Shown here in pieces: positions 1 to 12,389 of a DNA stretch of 64,000 nt. A program made the position numbers and the translations under genes. Position 1 is the stretch's first letter. Each line of letters opens with the position of its first letter. The notes beneath the pieces are model-generated. The model worked only from the letters and a program-made list of their open reading frames with translations, was not told the origin of the DNA and did not search any database. Source of the DNA: Saxidomus purpurata (lineage: Eukaryota; Mollusca; Bivalvia; Venerida; Veneridae); NCBI GenBank assembly GCA_022818135.1, contig JAFMSR010000010.1:34913635-34977634 (forward strand), given 5' to 3'.

Positions 1-589
1 AAAAATCGAGATAACGAGAGTCGACTGTATATTACACCTTTTCTTTTATAAATATATGATATTTAATCAACCAACCAAATTCTGTTTATAACAGTTTATA
101 ACGAAAAGCAACAACAAGTCTTATTTCTGTATATAATAAAATGATTATGAAAACAATGCAATATGCATCTAGAAAACATTTATCTTTTATACTTATGTAC
201 AACTAAGAAATATCTGTCAAGTGATCATGAACACAAATTTTCTTTAAGTCGATACAAAATGAAGTCTATAAAACTATAATTATATATGTATCAACAATAT
301 TTACACCATCGACTCATAATTTAATTTAAATATGTAATAAATGAACACATTAAAGTTGAGTATTATTCACACCAAACAGCAGTACAGTTTTTGCTCCTAG
401 TATACCTACTCCTCCCAACGACCATATTCATAGTAAAGCAATACAGTCTTTCAACAAGTACATAAGGAAGTCGATATACTATAAGGAAAAGAAAGTAGGT
501 CGAAAGTCGTAATTAAGGCGAGTCAGAGGAAGTGCAGAAATAAGTATGCAAAACTGCACAAATAGTCCAAATTCCATTTATCTAACTAT

Positions 590-960
590 AAAAATAAGGC
601 CATAAATTTAGGTCAGCAAAGGTCACAGCTGAAATCTGCTTTCAAACTGTACATATGGTTCAAATTTCATTGCTATAGTTCTTCCGTCGGAGATCAATAT
701 GAAGGTCAGCAAATGTCGAAGTTGAAATCTACTTGCAAAACTGTATACATGGTCCAAATATCATTGATACAGTGTCAAAAACAGAAAGTATGTCAGTAGG
801 TCACGGTCAAAGTAAATATCTAGATGCAAAGTTATCCATATAGTTCACATTTCATTGCTGTAGCTTAAAAGACTAGAAAGTATGTCAGTAGGTCGAGGTC
901 AGCCAAGGTCGAAGTTGTTATTTACATGCAAAATTGTTTACACGATCCAAATTTCATTGA
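590..960. repeat. Degenerate tandem repeat, units of about 130 bp
   Basis: Three related units, each with (T/A)TATGTCAGTAGGTC-like, AGGTCA-GC-AA-GTCG-AGTTG and CAAATTTCATTG blocks. The array merges into the GAGGGCC-type units at about 960-1270. Below 590 I see only AT-rich sequence with no gene. Confidence 0.7.
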
Positions 961-1420
961 TGTATCTACAAAATGCTCTTGACCATGTGGTTTCCGACAA
1001 GAAAAGTTTTGAAGTTTTCCCAGTATAAGCCTATTCAACATCAAGTGACCCCCGGTCAGGATTACTTTTGACCCAGGGGTCATGATTTGAACAATTTTGG
1101 TAGAGGTCCACAAGGCAATCCTACGTGGCAAATGTCCAAGTTCTAGGCCTTGTACGTTTTGATATGACGACTTTAAATTGTTTTCCTTTCTGTTGCTCTT
1201 GCAACCAGAGTTCTTCATTGAACGGGAAGCTTTGAATAAGTTTGGTATAGGAAAATAGATACATAACTGCAAGTTTAATTAACTTCTGTCAAACGAGTTA
1301 GAAGAAGATGTCGTTTGAAGAAATTTTTGACGAACGCACGCACATACGTCGGACGACCACAATAGCTCATCATGAACACAATGTGCTTATAGGAGCTAAA
1401 ACTTGTAAGCTTCTGTAAAA
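960..1420. repeat. GAGGGCC-family tandem-unit fragment
   Basis: The same unit as the element at 2641-5562: AGTGACCCCCGGTCAGG, GGGGTCATGATTTGAACAA, GAGGTCCACAAGGCAAT. It ends in an ACGCACGCACATACGTCGGACG terminus-like stretch followed by AATAGCTC. A 116-codon minus-strand open frame over it is fortuitous. Confidence 0.65.
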
Positions 1421-1499
1421 AAGGGCTCTTAAAATATGGTGCATCCTTTTCGTAATTACAAAGTAGGTGGACTAACAAAATCTTTGAAAACTTATAAAA

Positions 1500-2300
1500 A
1501 CTCGAAAAAAGTGACACTTTATTAGAAATGTGTACGATTTGTGTCCCTTTAATTGGGGTTGATAATTTTATGTCACCCGTTGATTTATTTAATTGGCGGG
1601 TTAGTATGAAAGCAATCTTCAAGATAATTATGTTGTAAATATTTTTACAACGAAGTAATAAATAAAGTTGTTATTCATTCGATATAAAAATAATTAAAAC
1701 AAGACTGTCTATTTCTTTTCAAATTTCTAAATCGCGATGCAGATTACAGCCAGTCAGTTTTCAGTAAGTCAGCATCAAAACTCCTGTTTATGGCAGTTGC
1801 TACCTCCTACAGTATCACACAGCATCGCTCCTTGCAAGATCGTCTGATATGATTCTGAAATATATTGTATGTACAAATTACTAAATCTTTAAAACATCAT
1901 TACTAGTTATACAAACAAGACAGTACAAAACACTTGTCAATGAATGAGGGTACTTGTACTGGAGAGATATAATAGGAATGTTACATTTTTCAACGTATGG
2001 ACATGATTAAAGCATGCTCATGATGCTTTCTGTGTGCGATTAATGCAAACGATTACTCTTCAAGGGTTTTGTTGAATTGTGCTGAAGTTAACATGAAGAA
2101 AGAGTTGGTCACCGAATTTCGAGTCTTAAGATCGCTTTAGGTAGCAGCAGCTAATATGACTTACTTGCAGAGGCTGTTGGTGTATTCGTACATAATTCAG
2201 ACATAATACTAAGAAATACAAAAACCACTGTTTAATTACATGTATGTGAGATAAGGGTAATGTTTAGATATTGCACAATACTTTTCTTTATGTAGCATCA
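1500..2300. repeat. Segment shared downstream of exon 3 in copies A, B and C
   Basis: Blocks such as TTTGTGTCCCTTTAATT, TTGCTACCTCCT, TGCAAGATCGTCTGAT and GTTGGTGTATTCG recur at 28700-29300 and, inverted, at 47770-48470. In each case the segment lies beyond exon 3 of the TRAF-like gene, in the same orientation relative to it. It therefore looks like part of the duplicated locus (intron 3 or 3' flank), not an independent transposon. Confidence 0.65.
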
Positions 2301-3506
2301 TATATTTTTAATTGTTCAATCAAGATTCATGTAATGCATATTTCCGAAATTACATGGAAGTCACTGTTACTTAGTGTTTTAAAGGGATATTACCCTCACG
2401 TGACCGCCATGATTTTTAGAAAACCATTTAGCAGTGATTTGTCCTCATAGAAAAATGAATATTGGATTCTAAATCTTAAATTACAAATTATACTTGTAGA
2501 TAGATTTATTTCGGTATATATTCATATATACGATTACATGGTCAAACGAATAAATGTATTGCATAATTATTAAAATGTATTGTATAATTATTAAAACAAA
2601 CACATGACCATGGCATGCACATCAATACCAAGGATAACATAAACAAGAGGGCCAAGAGGTCCTATATCGCTCACCTGTATATCAATTGCCAATATTACAA
2701 GGGGTCATGACTTTAACATAATTCATAGAGGTCCACTATATAAGCCTAAGCGAAATCAAGTGACACCCCCTCCTTAGAATGGTTAATTTTAAACCTGGGG
2801 TCATGATTTGAACAATCTTGATAAAGGTTCACAAGGCAATGCTACATGCCAAATACAACCGCTAACGAAATTGATTAGAGTCAAGAGGTTTACCGATAAC
2901 ATCAAAAGCAATGCACAAATGTTTGAAGATTGCCGACTCGCTTGTCAAAGTAGCTATGAAGCACCGCCCAATATTGGTTTCCTTAACTCCGCCTTTATCA
3001 GTTTTTTGACAATTACCGATCAATACTATACTAGTTACATGTAATACTTTATAAGTGATGACTTTAGCCTGTATATGGTGCAGAAATTAAGCCAAACTGG
3101 CCATTCTATGTCTCTTGTTTAAATGAAAGCTGCCGAAACATATGTCAAATTAATGGACATGTTACACACATACACACACACACACTTGAGGGAACGGGTA
3201 ACAACATGTAGAGGCAGATAATTACTAAAACTTTAACATGTAACTATCGTTGTGTCGGGTATTGCTCACATTTTGGTGTAGACACGTGTACGAACGATAA
3301 AGAAAACATTTTTAAAAATATCACAACAATAAAACGACGGGCGTTTTTACGGCGGGAAAACGCCGGTGAAAAATTGTGTGTGGTGAAAGAAACTGAATTG
3401 GCTTTCAACACATGAATTGTGTTTTTGCCTACCTTCATATATCTGTAATTTATTGTATTTCTATGACATACATGATAAACTCACTGCGGTCAAAAAACAA
3501 GAAAGG

Positions 3507-3712
3507 GCAGTGGTGGTGTAACCTCTGGCGTTTGCCGCTCATTCCGGAGGCCGTTTCGGATTCGAGCCCATCTGGGTTTCACGACCGTATCTCCTCATTT
3601 AATATAGTACTATTTCTCCAGGAAACGGACTCGCGAGTTTCTCGATAAACTACAAGCTTTCTTCACAATCGAGCTAAAATAATTAGTATAAACTAAATAA
3701 CGTGTTCGCGGA
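3507..3712 (+). mobile_element. tRNA-derived SINE (probable)
   Basis: A tRNA-like head (GGCAGTGGTG, then TTTGCCGCTC, GGAGGCC, then the B-box-like GGATTCGAGCCC) is followed by TTCACGACCGT, a CCAGGAAACGGACTCG block and a TTCTTCACAATCGAGCTAAA tail. The arrangement is that of a bivalve SINE with a glycine-like tRNA head. Target duplications were not identified. It is nested in the element 2856-5021. Confidence 0.55.
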
Positions 3713-3824
3713 GAGACAAAAAAAAACAATACAAATTCTCATGCGTAGCTCTTTTCAAATTCCGTGGAGTTACATTGATAAACATTTCTGTACGGAATCA
3801 CCCATTTGCATGAACGGTATTTGT

Positions 3825-4251
3825 TAGGGATGTAATTGATTAAAATTTTTGTATCGATATATCGATTTAGAAATATCGACGATACAGCGATATATCGATA
3901 CATGGGCGTAAAAAGTCACTGACTACATATTCTACCAAATCTCTTGATTTTATTTGTACTAAACATATGGTTCTGGTGTATAATATATATCAACCATTGC
4001 AGTGCTGAAATATTTTTGCCTATGAGACTTCATTTCATCAAATTATCATTCGTTAGTAAAACAGGGAACTCTGGGTAGAGTGATTGTTTATATTTTGGTT
4101 GAGTTTTGATGGAATTTTCGAACGTGAAACTGTAGATCATTGCATGGTATGACATTATTTGGTATACGATTTTTCAAAACGGCAATCGATATCGAATCGA
4201 AAATGTTTAATCGTTGATATATCGATATCGTTTGAATCGATTACATCCCTA
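3825..4251. mobile_element. hAT-like MITE with 8-bp target duplication
   Basis: 427-bp element with inverted ends TAGGGATGTAAT(T/C)GATT and a perfect 8-bp duplication GTATTTGT at 3817-3824 and 4252-4259. TIR sequence and 8-bp duplication together indicate the hAT superfamily. The subterminal regions contain many ATCGATAT-type palindromes. No transposase is present. It is nested inside the TIR element 2856-5021. Confidence 0.88.
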
Positions 4252-5564
4252 GTATTTGTTCACGCCATGTTAAAGATACATGTAAATCCATTCTTTATAC
4301 ATCGACACAATATATGAAATGTACTCGGCCCCTAACACCTGTATGTAAACATCAATATTTGTTCATAAAGCTCAAATTGTATTCAGCGATTGATACCTGG
4401 CTATTGAGGTATTGTACACCCCTATTTCTAGCGGTGATTTAATAATAGAATCTTCTGCTTTATGTAGTACAATGTATCTACAAAAACGGGTATTAGGCTC
4501 CGATTATGAAAAATATAATCATTCGAAAACCTATCATGATAATTTGAACAGTAGAATAACCGTCGCGTGCATGTTAAGAAGTCTTGATGATCGTTTTTCC
4601 CGTGCAGTAAAGATATAAATAAGGTATAGTTAGATTTTATGCATTGTGCCGTGACTGCACTTTTATATTCTATGAATAGGTCATAGCTCACAAGTCAAAA
4701 TCCTACTATAATACCGTCGCCGACAAAAATATAACTTTAATGGCCATGGATTCATTTAACAATTCCCTATAACAAAACATATTGAAACTCTGACCTAAGT
4801 TACTATAGCGGTTTTCATACTTACGACATATTTTATCACGTTATCAGTAAATATTGATTGACAGCATACCTGTATAAAATTGCGTCGCTCTCATTGGAGC
4901 GGCGTTATAAAGCATTGTGCTTTCTTTGAAGATGTGATCAGCTTCGCCGAAATGAACTCTGACCGTTACATTTTGACCTGTGCTGAATTCACGCCCCTCT
5001 AATCAATTTCGTTAGCGGTTGTATCTCAGCTCTTGGCGCTGTGGTTTCAGAGAAGAATACTTTTAAAGTTTTTTTTCTAAATAAGCCTATGTAAAACCAA
5101 GTGAGCCCCGGTCGGGGTCAATTTTGACCCGGGGCTCATAAAAAGAACAATCTTGGTAGAGGTCTACTAGACAATGATACATCTCAAATATCTAAGCTCT
5201 AGGCATTGTGGTTTCAAACAAGAAGATGTTTAAAGTTGTTTCTATATCGCCTAGTTAAACCAAGTGACCCCCGGGCGGGGTCGATTTTGATTTTTACCAA
5301 ATATCTAAGCTCTAGGCCTTGTGATTTCAGACAAGATTTTTAAAGTTTTTCTCTTTTTTTTTGCCATAGCAACCAGAGTTCTGCATTGAATGGAATTCTT
5401 TGAACAATGTTTGTAAAGCTTCATGCAAGGGACATCCCTGCATAGTTTCATAAACATTGGCCCAGTGGTTTCAGAGGAGATGTCGTTTGAATCATAATTT
5501 TGACGGACGACGGACAACCATCCATTAGAAAACTCACCCTGGAAAAGCCAGGTGAGCTAAAAAG

Positions 5565-6050
5565 AGAAATACTCTTATTTCCATTGCGCTCCTTGTTATT
5601 GTCGGAATGACATAGAGAAGCATGAACAATCTGTAAGTTATAACTGTTATCTCAACTGATTATAATGAAGGACATTATGTACTTTAAATGTATAAATAAA
5701 TAAATAAAACGAAATAAGTGACATATGTTAATCTAAAAAAAACTGAATTAAAAAACAATCAGTCGACCATGACCATTTGCTAATTTGCACCTAATTGATC
5801 TTTGCTTTTTATGTTAAATATAAAAATAGATAAAATGCACTTTTAAATGTTTAAATGTACTATAATATACCGAAACGAACACGTTTAAGAGAATGAGAAC
5901 ACCATTTAAAACATACAAAAATTATAGTAGTTAAGAAAATGAGTTTTGATGGCAACCTTAAATGGCGATAATTGTTGCTTCTGACAATGTCAACAGACAA
6001 GTTGTTCCATAAGGAGCATCAAATATATGAAAATGATTAAGAACAAAATC
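5565..6050. other. AT-rich stretch, nothing recognised
   Basis: Between the split GAGGGCC element and the LINE fragment there is only AT-rich sequence with short open frames. No exon, TIR or tandem repeat was seen. Confidence 0.5.
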
Positions 6051-6053
6051 CTT

Positions 6054-6750
6054 TTACTTTGGGCACAGAATATGGCCTCTTTTCACAAAATCTGGTTTTG
6101 TAATTATGAACAGAAGTTTGTGAAATGAAGTTTTCAACAGTATAATTTGTTCAACCCTTTTGGAAATTGGTAACCATTGAAGAGACTTAAAATGTTTTGT
6201 ATCAACATGTGTCATGGGATTTAAGTTCAGAACAAATCTTATAATCATGTTTTGAGTTGATTTGAGCTTTTTTCCAAACTTGAGAGAGACCATTATACCA
6301 GAAGGAACAGGCATAATCAAAATAACATTGTATAAGAGCCATGCCCAGAAGTTTTTGGTAAACAGGGTAAGGTATTCCCGTTTCCTATAATATATAAAAA
6401 ATTAATCTTTCGTTGGCCTTTTTTATGACTGAACAAACCATAGACTCACATGACAGACTTTGATCGATCATAGCTTCTAAATATTTGACGGAAGTAATAG
6501 GTTGAATAACAGTGTCGTTACAGAACACATTCAAATTAGGATTTGACCTTAGCTTCTGTTTAGAACCAAACAAATTTGACTTAGTCTTACCTAAATGTAG
6601 GGACAACTTATTGTCAACCAACCATTGACTAACTACTTGTAAAGCATCAGATAGTTCTTTTTCAACAATTTCTCTATCTTTACCAGCAACTAAAATACCA
6701 GAATCATCAGCGTAAAGTAATAATTTGTGTTTTAATGCGGCTGACATGTT
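6054..6750 (-). pseudogene. Non-LTR retrotransposon (LINE) reverse-transcriptase fragment
   Basis: Minus-strand remnant of a LINE reverse transcriptase. The first part (6747-6385) contains the catalytic motif LLLYADDSGILVAGKD, then W-L-x-x-N-K-L-S-L-x-x-x-K-T-K and VKYLEAMIDQSLS, the usual RT palm and thumb order. The frame then shifts near 6385-6320. The downstream frame continues with a Y-F-D-Y-A-like segment and QNMIIRFVLNLNP, followed by LQWLPISKR, which are typical C-terminal blocks of jockey/CR1-type LINEs. There is no 5' end or endonuclease, so the copy is 5'-truncated and dead. It lies just beyond exon 3 of TRAF-like copy A. Confidence 0.8.
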
Positions 6751-7099
6751 TTTGTTTAATTAATTAAACTAAAATGATAAATGGAAATATCATGTTTGTG
6801 TAACGCTTTTATCCTCATCAAGTATAGTGAAACTTGTCTTTGAATATCTTAACCATCTATTTTGTAAGGTCTATTTTCATTTCTTCCTGTTTATAAGATG
6901 AATAACTCGATCTAAGTTATTTTCATACGTTTTCAAAGTATTCATTGCATTTTTAGCATGTTACTTAACCATAATCTGTCAAACCATTGGCCACTTTGAT
7001 TGGTAACTTTATTGTAAATTGAATAAAACTCAAAAGTTTACATAGCTAGGTGCAAGAATTAAGACATCAGAAAGACTAAGAATGAATCACAAATAATAC

Positions 7100-7201
7100 C
7101 TGCATGATTTCAAAATAGCTGTCAACACAACCACATGTTTTGCAGGTTGCTCTAAGTTTGTAGATATCATACACAACAGCCCAGTCTCCAAAGAATTTAT
7201 C
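7100..7201 (-). CDS. TRAF-like gene copy A, coding exon 3 (start of TRAF zinc finger 1)
   Basis: 102-nt minus-strand exon, 34 codons in phase 0, from a CTATAG acceptor to a GTATTA donor. It encodes FFGDWAVVYDIYKL, a basic stretch and C-x2-C (CKTC), then SYFEI. This parallels the F-x-D-N-A-x-R-x-E-x-x-x-L plus C-x(n)-C start of TRAF-type zinc fingers. Copies B, C and D read FADKA here where copy A reads FGDWA. The intact splice sites and open frame suggest a functional exon. No next exon was recognised on the minus strand below 7100, where only repeats and a LINE are visible, so the gene is incomplete in my annotation. Confidence 0.83.
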
Positions 7202-8489
7202 CTATAGACACAGAAAAGTTACTACATTAGTCGTGTAAATCCTCAAAACATATTTACTAAATTGGTCTTTTATCAATTAAACAAAAATATACAAAAGACT
7301 ATTGTATTAGGGAGGTGTTGTTATACTAATTTTACCTTTATTTTCTTTTTGCTTAATGAACTATGAGCTTTCCATGTCACAGGATCAAAACTCCTAAATG
7401 TATGCATGAATGCATATTTGTACTGTAGGCCTACAAACTCTTATTATCAAGAGACAGTGATTTGGCCACTGCAGTAGCAAGTTTCAATTCATTGTTAACT
7501 ATATGAGCTAATTGCATAATTTCAAAATGTCCGGTACTACATTAAGAATGTTTTGTTCTGCATACTGTCGACACTTTTCAAAATTCAAACTTATTCATTG
7601 GCTACCAGGGAGTCGCCTGGGGGTAAACTGTCGGAATCTTAACTTGAAGGCTGTGTGATTGAATCCCACCAGTAGATTAGTTTCATCTGCTAGTTTCAGT
7701 TAATTATCCGTTTCCAATACATGTAGTATATACAGTTTTTTCTAATCATAAATACACTGCCTATCTATACAATGGATATCATATTCCAAAAGAAAGTTCG
7801 TCCTTAGTTACCCAATTTAAGCATCTCATGGTTCAGTATAACAACTTATGCTAACTCAGTCTTCGTAGACTTATACATGTAGTCACTCAGATATGGTTTG
7901 TTTATACTCCAGCATTTACATTTCTAAAGCAATCATGACAACAGTTTTCCTACCTTCTAAACATACTATTGTGGTCAATTTGCATGTGAAAAATACATGA
8001 CAAAGTTCTGTTGAACACAGTCCTTGTTATCGACGAACACTAATTATCTAAGATCTATCTGCTAAACCAAGTTTAGCTAAAATTTAAAGTGAGTGCAATG
8101 TATTTCAAAATGACCACTTTGTTCTTTTCCTTTCTTTTTAATCAACCTCCAATGCAATGTAGATACCAATACTACATCTATCAAGTTTTATCATGGGTTA
8201 TATTAATTATATACAAAGTTATCCGTCTGATATTAAAATGTTATCTGTGATATGTATGATCTTGTTTTCACACTGGAAGGTCTATCTCTTTGAGCAGTTA
8301 TAACACAACCTTTGAATGTATACAACCAAGCTCAATAAACCTTTAGTCCATAGTTTGATTCACTAAATACCTTGTAACGCTTTATTTTCCTGGTTACAGA
8401 TATTCAGCATTAATTTCCAAACATGGATAGGGAAGGTCCACCTCGTTGAGCAGTTATAACAACACATTGGAATGTATACAACCAAGCTA
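7202..8489. other. Part of intron 2 of copy A; local duplicated block
   Basis: Noncoding. Near 8270-8490 a block with GAGCAGTTATAACA, ATGTATACAACCAAGC and TTTAGTCCATAG is repeated in tandem at about 165 bp. The second copy is cut by the TIR element and resumes at 12730. The stretch at 7600-7720 may be a tRNA-like SINE remnant but is too degraded to call. Confidence 0.5.
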
Positions 8490-9591
8490 CAGTACAGCAC
8501 AGGCGAAACTCCACGCATATGCGTCCATGCGGCATGTAAATAAGAGTCTGAAAGCATGGAGATGCGGCGGGAAATCAAACGCGTGACGCGACATCGCAAA
8601 ATGTATGCGGCATTCAATTGCCGCATCTGAAAGACAAAATAGCAATCAAGCGCATTCAAGCGCGACAACGAGTCCCGCCGAGTGATGCCGCGTGTCGCGA
8701 CGTTATGCGGCATGTCATTTTCTATACAGGTAAAAGCGATGAAATAAAAAATATGTACTATATTGCATTGTACATATGTATAAAACTGTGTTTTTCAATA
8801 ATGATGTACAATGTATTCCATATTGTAACCAATAAAATTTCAGTCTTAAATGTTTTTAGTAATTACATTATGTACTGTGTATACCAGTAAGTTTTAGTAA
8901 CCTGTATGTAGACCGTGTTTTAGAACTGTGAGGTGAAAAAGAAATACCTCAACCCATACGATTATTTTGAATGAATTATCTTAATGCAGAGATCGACAAA
9001 TACTACATTGAATGACAGAGTACGACCAAAAAGAAAAATGTTAAGAATAATATTAAAGCATCGTGATCACTTTAACTGTTGATAATTGAAAAAAAAGATG
9101 CTTAAAAGAATCACGACAGAACTAAGTATTTACTGTAAATTAACGCTGAAATACATGAGAATGGGATTTACTTATCCACTACTTAATGGACATGGTAGAT
9201 TTATTTTCACGCAAGTAAGCAGAAATAAGTGTAAATACAGAATGGGGATGAAAAAATTAATAAACAGCTTTTTCTCGAATTCTACTTCAAAACTGCTATA
9301 AATGGATAGAAAATGATCTAACTAAGAAAAAGAATACCCACAACCCTATGTTTATTTTTTTAGATAGTTTTACAATCATATTTTCGTATGTATGTGATGT
9401 GCTTGCTGCTTTTAATTTACGTAAAAATAGCCCGGCAGCGATGAGAGATCAGCACTTAAGTATAAGGTTATTTTTCACCGGTATTGGGCGGAAATTTGTA
9501 CCTCGTAGGTGAGAATACAAATCTTTATGTACATGTATAATGTATGCGGTAATGACACTTTATATATATAAAGTATATCCTAAACCTTTCT

Positions 9592-9596
9592 CTCTT

Positions 9597-9631
<35 letters not shown>
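9592..9631. repeat. (CT)n microsatellite
   Basis: CT dinucleotide run inside the TIR element 8490-12727. The related element at 54960-56299 has a GA-type microsatellite at the matching place, so the repeat pre-dates the divergence of the two copies. Confidence 0.9.
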
Positions 9632-9633
<2 letters not shown>

Positions 9634-9730
9634 TTCGTGTCTCAAGCAGTTATCATGAAACGTTGATATGTACATGTTTATCACTGAAAGAGAATGATAA
9701 CACACGGACATATAACTTTTATTTACGCAC

Positions 9731-10570
9731 GTACTGTTCTAGTGGTAAGAGCCACTGACTTGAGCCCACATAAATTGAGCCTAGTACCGACGGTGTGAGA
9801 AAACATAGTACCGGTTTACAGTAAATTCTGCTTATAACGAACTCTCCGGGATCTATTAAATGTGCTCCTTATATCATTGAGTTCCTTATATCCATATATC
9901 GACGTTCCTTATATATATCGAACTAAAATACAAATCGAACAAGTTTTTATAGTCAAATCCCAACCATCAACTTACAGTTGCTTTTGATTTTTCTACCACC
10001 TTTCGAACAGTTATAAATATCTATAACTGTTTTCCTTTTCTATATCCGTATATAAAATAATTGCAAAGCATTAAAAAGACGGTTCATGTTTTCATTGGCA
10101 AACTGAAACAAAAAAAATTTGTATTTGATACAATTGAATGAGGCCGATTTTCGCTTAATTGCCAAAACTTGAATATTTAACATGTTTTTTTTCTCTCCCA
10201 AAATGGGATTTCACCAGGTCTGCATGCTTTTAAAGAAACGCTTATACATGTAATTGTTTACTAAAAATATTATCACTTTAACATTTTACTTAGCAATTGT
10301 GTTGGTATTCTCTTTTAACTAGTTTATCAAAAGGTTATACATGTGAAGTGAGAGACTTTATCCGAAGTTTCCTTATAAACGGAGTACGATATAACCGCAT
10401 CTTTTTACATTAAACAAAAAAGGAAAAGTCGGGCCCAAAAGAACTGTTCGTTATATCCGAAGTTACGTTATATCCGGAGTCGCTATATACGGATTTTACT
10501 GTAATAAGGTAAACTGCCCGTCTGTTAGAACGACCATAATACGGATGGAACGGATGTACTTTCCTTCTTG
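9731..10570 (+). mobile_element. tRNA-derived SINE interrupted by the pogo-like MITE
   Basis: The left half (about 9731-9818) has the ACTTGA-containing tRNA-like head and the TACCGAC block of the other SINEs here. The right half (10502-10570) has the TAAACTGCCCG and GGAACGG tail seen at the 3' part of the SINE at 21597-21827. The MITE at 9819-10501 lies exactly between the halves, so insertion order is SINE first, MITE second. Confidence 0.55.
9819..10501. mobile_element. pogo/Tigger-like MITE
   Basis: 683-bp element with imperfect inverted ends: CAGTAAATTCTGCTTATAAC at the left, and CAGTAAAATCCGTATATAGC read inward from the right. TA duplicates flank it (9817-9818, 10502-10503). The CAGT start and TATAACGAAC-like subterminal motif are typical of pogo/Tigger ends. 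The interior repeats TTCCTTATATCC-like and TTATATCCG-like motifs. It has no coding sequence. It split a SINE whose halves lie on either side. Confidence 0.75.
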
Positions 10571-12349
10571 AATTGTAATTCAGTTCAAATCAAATTTAAC
10601 TGTTTTGAAACCAAACCTTAGCACGAGGGGTAAATGTTACATGTGTGTACCACAATGTTTGATGTTACGTCACTAAATTTTACTTTCAACAGTGCGATCT
10701 TTTAAAAAAAATCATCTTAATTATTTTCATAAAACATCAAACACCTACAGTACAAAAGCTGGTTGTGATCCCGGTTCATAGCTCACAGGTAGTTGGTAAA
10801 ATGTTGGTGTCTAACATCGAGTGTAGGAATTGATATGCATGTACGTACAGAAACCGGTTGTGCCCCCGGTTCGAGCTCTCACAATGTAGGTGTCGATAAA
10901 TGGACGTACAGTATTTAGGCTGTGACTTGTATGTTTGTGAAGTTTAGTTCTTACATTTATCTACTGATTATGTGGATGCAGTCAGCGCTGAGAGATTGTT
11001 GTTTTGATAAAGTAACAATTTTACTGCTAGCAGCAATTGTTCTGCATGAATTTTCAATCACAGCAGATCATGACCAGTTCTGCACCGTACGAAATTCACC
11101 AAATTGAAAGCTGGAAATGTCAACTTTAAAAATTTAATATAGTACCGTACATTTAAAAGAGTTGATGCTGATTTGTTGTACATTCAGATGGCAAATAATT
11201 GTCAGTTCTTATATTTATAACAAACATATTGTTTTTGTCGCAAAGTATGACGATCAGTTTCTACAAATAAACTTATTCAGGAAATAGGATGGTTATCTTT
11301 TAGTGACAGGCGTAATTTTAAAAAAGTTGTTATTATGTATAAACATAAAAATAGTTTATTACCAGACCAGTTCTATTTTAAAGGCACGATAATTGTAAAT
11401 ATTTATCACACTCGTTTAAGAAATGGTTGAAGTAACTTAAATACAGACTTGTTTAATAACCGCTTAAGAGATAATGCAATAAATTATGTCTAAACTAATG
11501 ATTTATTCGGGGAAAAAAATCAACAGTAGTAAAAGGAAGTCATATCGCAGAAATAAAGTGAATACAGAATGCTACATAATCGTCTAGAAAAATCTTTTTG
11601 AAAAAGCATCAACGTATGTTTTTACTATTTCTCTAATGTAAATTCGTTATCTTATTACATTTTTGTGTATTTCTGTGCGAGTTTTGATTGACATTGACAT
11701 TATATAGACGGAAGCTTTACCCAACAGTTGAGTGGATAAAACAAATCATAAACTGGCGCGCACATGTAACAAAAAGATATGCTGATGAAGTAGTGATTTA
11801 GATGAAAAAAAAACATGTGATTTCTTACCAAATCTTCCGTCTTAAAAAATTCCCTGCTTCTGACGTTAAGCTCCTGATCAACGCAATAGCGAACCAGAAA
11901 GTACATGTCCTGTTTAGAAGCTTGACGTGAAGCCATCACATTCACACAAAGTAACACTTATTAGTATATAAATACAATAATGCAAAGTTGACACTAAAAT
12001 AATCCTGTCTTAACTACTTCGACAGTAAATTGCCAATGACATCTGTTTTAGCCGATTATCTTACTTTATGGTTCATTAAAATGAAAAATATGACAGTACG
12101 GTAGAAAATCGCAATCATCACCCTTTGTTAATATTAGCAATAAGTGTCTACTCAATTAAGATGTGACACTAATTATCCCCAACTTCAAGGCAAGCGTCGG
12201 AATCAATTTTGTTTCACTACATACATCAAAACGACGACAAATTATTGATAAGCAATAATATTATAATTCTTGCGACAAACAACGATATTTGTAATAAAAA
12301 GTTTAGAATAAAAGAACAAAGTCATGAAAATGTTACAACATTTAATTAT

Positions 12350-12389
12350 ATCACGGACCTATATACACATGTGTATATAGGTCCGTGAT
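12350..12389. repeat. Perfect 40-bp palindrome
   Basis: Two 20-base arms with no spacer: ATCACGGACCTATATACACA and its exact complement. It can form a hairpin or cruciform. An 18-base match to one arm recurs alone at 48591-48608 in the duplicated region of copy C. It lies near the right end of the 4.2-kb TIR element. Confidence 0.95.

Larger units (their letters stand above)
2856..5021. mobile_element. 2.2-kb TIR element with TA target site
   Basis: The terminal inverted repeats are 25 bp and perfect (2856-2880 and 4997-5021), starting CAACCGCTAACGAAATTGAT. TA flanks both ends (2854-2855, 5022-5023). There is no recognisable transposase, so it is non-autonomous. It carries a SINE and an hAT-like MITE. 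The empty-site reconstruction in the host repeat is clean, which fixes the boundaries to the base. Confidence 0.85.
2641..5562. mobile_element. Tandem-unit element with GAGGGCC/CAGGTGAGC ends, split by a TIR element
   Basis: The left end at 2641 reads ACAAGAGGGCCAAGAGGTCC, then ATCGCTCACCTG. The right end near 5562 reads CAGGTGAGCTAAAAAG. The body consists of units containing AAGTGACCCC, GGGGTCA and TCTAAGCTCTAGGC. Positions 2856-5021 are foreign; cutting them out restores the unit sequence CAAATATCT. Related tandem units without the ends occur at about 960-1270. The structure resembles bivalve repeat elements built of internal tandem units; I could not assign a superfamily. Confidence 0.7.

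Noticed and set aside
922..1622. Two minus-strand open frames of about 115 codons
   Set aside because: They lie over dispersed tandem-unit repeats and repeat termini; no family features, and related copies do not keep the frame.
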